This document shows positions 6,313-8,998 of a stretch of 8,998 nucleotides of DNA, in pieces. A program made the position numbers and the translations under genes. The stretch comes from Gammaproteobacteria bacterium (lineage in GTDB: Bacteria; Pseudomonadota; Gammaproteobacteria; Pseudomonadales; Azotimanducaceae). Position 1 is the stretch's first letter. Each line of letters starts with the position of its first letter. The stretch covers positions 1-8,998 of the forward strand of contig JAPPHP010000175.1 in the NCBI GenBank assembly GCA_028821035.1. The letters are read 5' to 3'. The notes under the pieces were generated by a model, which saw nothing but the letters and a program-made list of their open reading frames with translations, made no database searches and was not told the DNA's origin.

Positions 6313-7071
6313 TCAGTCTCCGAGGTAGGCGCGCAGCACCGCCGGGTGCTCCTGAATCTCGCGGGGCTCGCCCACCGCCAGTTCCAACCCGTCGGCCATC
6401 GCGAGCACGCGGTCGGACATGCGGGTCACGAGGTTCATGTCGTGCTCCACCATGATGATCGTTACGCCGAGGTCCTCGCTGATGTCCTCGATCCAGAACG
6501 ACAGGTCCTCCGTCTCCTCCGGGTTGAGGCCGGACGACGGCTCGTCGAGGAGCAGGAGCTTCGGTTCGATGCAGAGCGCCCGCGCCACCTCCACCATCTT
6601 GCGCACCCCGTAGGGCAGGCCGTTGATCGTCTGCTCCCGGTAGCTCTGCAGGTCGAGCAGGTCGATGACGTCCTCGACCTTCTCCCGGAACGCGAGGTCC
6701 TGGCGGCGCACCCGGGGCAGGAAGAAGAGGTCCTCCGCGAGCATCGTCCGGCGGTGCACGTGCCGGCCGATGAGGAGGTTCTTGAGCACGGTCTCGTGCT
6801 CGAAGAGTTCCGTGTTCTGGAAGGTGCGGGCGATGCCGCGCTGGGCGACCCGGTGCACGGGCAGCCGGGTGATGTCCTCGCCGCCGAAGGTCATGGTGCC
6901 CGCGTCGACATCGTAGAAGCGGCTGATGAGGTTGAAGACGGTGGTCTTGCCGGCGCCGTTCGGGCCGATGATGCTGAAGACCTCGCCTTCCTCCACGTCG
7001 AAGGACAGGTCCCGGACGGCGTGGATGCCGCCGAAACTGACGGTCAGGTCGCGCGCCTCGAACAGGCTCAC
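6313..7071 (-). CDS. livG: Branched-chain-type ABC importer ATPase LivG
   Basis: This 252-residue ATPase is the partner of LivF. It shows Walker A GPNGAGKT (36-43), Q-loop RTFQNTELF (82-90, Q85), the degenerate signature LPYGVRKMVEVARAL (152-166) normal for LivG, Walker B LLLLDEPSSGLNP (172-184) and the switch histidine H210 in VEHDMNLV. The start is GTG at 7071: its GTGA overlaps the livM stop by 4 bases, and GGAG stands about 8 bases upstream. The same frame remains open upstream to 7863, but that stretch lies antiparallel to nothing new: it is livM read in another frame and has no domain, so it is excluded. Length is normal for the family. Confidence 0.94.
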   Translation of the reverse strand: MSLFEARDLTVSFGGIHAVRDLSFDVEEGEVFSIIGPNGAGKTTVFNLISRFYDVDAGTMTFGGEDITRLPVHRVAQRGIARTFQNTELFEHETVLKNLLIGRHVHRRTMLAEDLFFLPRVRRQDLAFREKVEDVIDLLDLQSYREQTINGLPYGVRKMVEVARALCIEPKLLLLDEPSSGLNPEETEDLSFWIEDISEDLGVTIIMVEHDMNLVTRMSDRVLAMADGLELAVGEPREIQEHPAVLRAYLGD

Positions 7072-8144
7072 CGGACGCGCTCCGTGCGCAGGTAACTCTT
7101 CTGCCGCTTGTACGTCGCCTTGCGGTAGAGCGGGAACTCCTGGAAATAGAGGCGGATCTTGACCCATCGCCCGTAGATGCCGAGCGGCTCGTAGACCAGG
7201 AACAGGATCAGGATCAACCCGAAGATCGCGGGTTCGAGTCCCGGGATCTCCGCGATCGCCGGCGGCGACGCGTCGCGCAGGAACGCCACCGCCTGCGGCA
7301 GGAGCCCGATGAAAATGGCGCCGAAGACGACGCCGTGCATGGAACCCAGGCCGCCGACCACCACCATCAGGAGGAGCTGGATCGACGTCACGATCGTGAA
7401 GGCGTCCGGGGCGAGGTAGCCGATCTTGTGCGCGAAGAGCCCCCCGGCGAGCCCGGTGAACCCCGCCGAGAGGAAGAAGGCCAGCGTCTTCGTGCGCGCG
7501 AGATCGATCCCCATCGCCTGGGCCGAGACCTCCGAGTCGCGCACCGCGATCATCGCGCGGCCGGACGGGCTCCGGAGCAGGTTGAGTGCGGCGACGAGGG
7601 AGGCGGCGAGGAACGCGAGGCACACGTAGTAGAAGGTCGACGCGCTCATCAGGGAGACGGAGAACACCTCCGCGCGGGGCACCGCCATGCCCCGGTAGCC
7701 GCCCGTCACCGACCCCCAGTGGGTGATCACGTGCTCGACGATCCTCGAGAAGGCGAGCGTCGCCACGGCCAGGTAGATGCCGGTCATGCGCAGCGCCGGG
7801 ATGGCGACGACGGCGCCCACGATGGCGGTCAGGAGGCTTGCCAGGGCCAGCGACACCGGCCACGGCAGGCCCTGCGTCAGAAACCAGGCGTGCGCGTACG
7901 CGCCGATGGCGAGGAAGGCCGCGTGGCCCAGGCTCACCTGCCCGGTGTATCCCACCAGCAGCATGAGCCCGACGCCGGCGATGGCGTAGATGAACACGAG
8001 CGACATCTCGCCGACGTAGAAGCTGTCGAAGCCGAGCGGCACCAGCAGCAGGGCGACGGCCAGCAGCACATACCAGAAACGCTGCCCGTTGTGCTGGAAG
8101 AGGTCGATGTCCTGGTTGTAGCGCGTCTTGAGGACGAATCTCAT
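7068..8144 (-). CDS. livM: Branched-chain-type ABC importer permease LivM
   Basis: This 358-residue inner-membrane permease forms the channel with LivH. Hydrophobic segments start at about residue 23 and continue to about 318, consistent with the 8-10 helices of the family. Conserved parts are GYTGQVSLGHAAFLAIGAY (65-83), the cytoplasmic ATPase-contact loop around VRDSEVSAQAMGIDLARTK (201-219) and VVGGLGSMHGVVFGA (262-276). A basic, hydrophilic tail of about 35 residues (from about 324) follows the last helix. The start ATG at 8144 overlaps the livH stop (ATGA) and has GAGGAAGAAGG just upstream. The frame stays open upstream to 8840 inside livH, but without membrane-protein character, so it is excluded. 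The substrate cannot be read from the permease. Confidence 0.94.
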   Translation of the reverse strand: MRFVLKTRYNQDIDLFQHNGQRFWYVLLAVALLLVPLGFDSFYVGEMSLVFIYAIAGVGLMLLVGYTGQVSLGHAAFLAIGAYAHAWFLTQGLPWPVSLALASLLTAIVGAVVAIPALRMTGIYLAVATLAFSRIVEHVITHWGSVTGGYRGMAVPRAEVFSVSLMSASTFYYVCLAFLAASLVAALNLLRSPSGRAMIAVRDSEVSAQAMGIDLARTKTLAFFLSAGFTGLAGGLFAHKIGYLAPDAFTIVTSIQLLLMVVVGGLGSMHGVVFGAIFIGLLPQAVAFLRDASPPAIAEIPGLEPAIFGLILILFLVYEPLGIYGRWVKIRLYFQEFPLYRKATYKRQKSYLRTERVR

Positions 8145-8998
8145 ACCTTCTTCCTCTGCAGCGTCGCGAAGATGCCCTCCGGCCGGATGATCAGCATCAC
8201 GAGCAGGATCACGTATGCGCTGAGGTCGCCGGATCCGGGCGGCAGGTAGCGTCCGGCGAACTGTTCGACCACGCCCACGAGCAGCCCGCCCACGATCGCG
8301 CCGGGGAGGCTGCCGAAGCCGCCCACGATGGCGGCGGCGAACGCCTTGATCGCGATGAACCCCATGAGCGGGTCGATGAGAGACACCGGCGCCACGAGGA
8401 CGCCGGCGATTGTCGCGATGACCGCGGACAGCGCCCAGACCAGGGCGAAGATGCGTTTCACCGGGATGCCGGCGTAGAAGGCAGCAAGCTGGTTCTGCGA
8501 CGCGGCCTGCATGGCGATGCCGACCCGCGCGAAGCGGAAGAAGCAGTACAGGGCGCCGCACAGCGCCGCCGTGCCCACGATGATCGCGAGGTTCTCGGTG
8601 CCGAGCATGAGGTCGCCGAAACGCAGCACGTCCCCGGCGAACGGCACGTCGAGGTCCTTCGGCTGGCTGCCCCAGGCCGCCCCGGCCACGCCCCGCAAGA
8701 CGAAACCGAGACCGATCGTCAGCATCAGCACCGCAAAGGGCGGCTCGCCGATCATCGGCCGCAGCAGCACGCGCTCGAGCAGCATGCCGACGGCGGCCAT
8801 GATCAGGACGGTCGCGAGGAAGCCCGGCACGAAATTCCACTCCAGCACGTTGATGAACGTGAAGGCGATGTAGGCGCCAAGCATCATCACCTCGCCCTGG
8901 GCGAAGTTGACCATCTCGGTCGCCTTGTAGATGAGGACGAGGCCGAGGGCGATCAGCCCGTAGACGCAGCCCTGGGACAGGCCGCTGACGAGGAGTTG
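8141..8998 (-). CDS. livH: Branched-chain-type ABC importer permease LivH, start beyond window
   Basis: This inner-membrane permease is the first visible gene of the transport operon. The right window edge cuts it: 285 residues are visible, beginning QLLVSGLSQGCVYGL, and since the family is about 290 residues only a few N-terminal residues should be missing. The family motif IYKATEMVNFAQGEVMMLGA (23-42) is clear, as are the contact-loop region around FRFARVGIAMQAASQNQLAA and the conserved IVGGFGSLPGAIVGG near residue 235. An internal ATG at 8914 would start in the middle of the NFAQGE motif and is not the true start. The stop overlaps the livM start by 4 bases. It pairs with LivM. Any further genes of this operon lie beyond 8998. 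Confidence 0.94.
   Translation of the reverse strand, partial: QLLVSGLSQGCVYGLIALGLVLIYKATEMVNFAQGEVMMLGAYIAFTFINVLEWNFVPGFLATVLIMAAVGMLLERVLLRPMIGEPPFAVLMLTIGLGFVLRGVAGAAWGSQPKDLDVPFAGDVLRFGDLMLGTENLAIIVGTAALCGALYCFFRFARVGIAMQAASQNQLAAFYAGIPVKRIFALVWALSAVIATIAGVLVAPVSLIDPLMGFIAIKAFAAAIVGGFGSLPGAIVGGLLVGVVEQFAGRYLPPGSGDLSAYVILLVMLIIRPEGIFATLQRKKV

Noticed and set aside
5776..7095. Plus-strand open frame of 439 codons opposite livF and livG
   Set aside because: It covers two well-supported ATPase genes and has the composition of a GC-rich shadow frame, with no domain.
7072..7863. N-terminal extension of livG to a 516-residue protein
   Set aside because: The extra part is livM read in another frame; GTG 7071 with the 4-base overlap and ribosome binding site gives a normal LivG.
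8145..8840. N-terminal extension of livM to a 590-residue protein
   Set aside because: The extra part is livH in another frame and is Arg-rich without membrane segments; ATG 8144 gives a normal LivM.
1..8998. Defence system, prophage, CRISPR array, tRNA or IS element
   Set aside because: Looked for across both strands. Apart from the toxin-antitoxin pair, all genes are metabolic or transport genes, and no spaced repeats, transposase or tRNA-like folds were seen.

Overview
The window is GC-rich bacterial DNA in which every supported gene lies on the minus strand, so the text below follows transcription from high to low coordinates. A lipoprotein signal, export signals and a periplasmic quinoprotein point to a Gram-negative bacterium with an aerobic respiratory chain. 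The lineage cannot be fixed from sequence alone. The style would fit Gemmatimonadota or a high-GC proteobacterium, but that is a weak guess. No RNA gene, IS element or CRISPR array is visible, and no gene-free stretch exceeds 300 bases.

Block 1 (8998 to 3695) is a tightly packed transport operon of the branched-chain amino acid (HAAT/Liv) type. It holds two permeases, LivH (start cut off by the window edge) and LivM, two ATPases, LivG and LivF, and a long-chain-type acyl-CoA synthetase. Junctions are 4-base stop/start overlaps (livH/livM and livM/livG), a 3-base gap (livG/livF) and a 10-base overlap (livF/synthetase). The built-in CoA ligase suggests that the imported substrate is a carboxylic acid trapped as its CoA thioester, rather than an amino acid. 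Just behind the synthetase stop codon come two perfect hairpins, one of which abuts the stop.

Block 2 (about 3600 to 2872) is a complete VapBC-type toxin-antitoxin pair. A sigma70-like promoter overlaps a perfect 9-bp-arm palindrome, a likely autoregulatory operator. The antitoxin start is best placed at the GTG at 3539, downstream of that operator, rather than at the ATG at 3584.

Block 3 (2801 to 1) holds a LivK-like substrate-binding lipoprotein, a Rieske [2Fe-2S] protein with an export signal, and the first 320 residues of a PQQ-dependent alcohol dehydrogenase of the methanol/ethanol family. The dehydrogenase has the Asp-x-Asp pair that marks lanthanide-dependent enzymes, but lacks the usual adjacent-cysteine pair.

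Taken together, the window suggests (inference) a route in which an alcohol is oxidised in the periplasm by the quinoprotein, electrons perhaps leave through the Rieske protein, and the acid is captured by the binding lipoprotein, imported by LivHMGF and activated by the synthetase. The toxin-antitoxin pair sits between the importer and its presumed binding protein.
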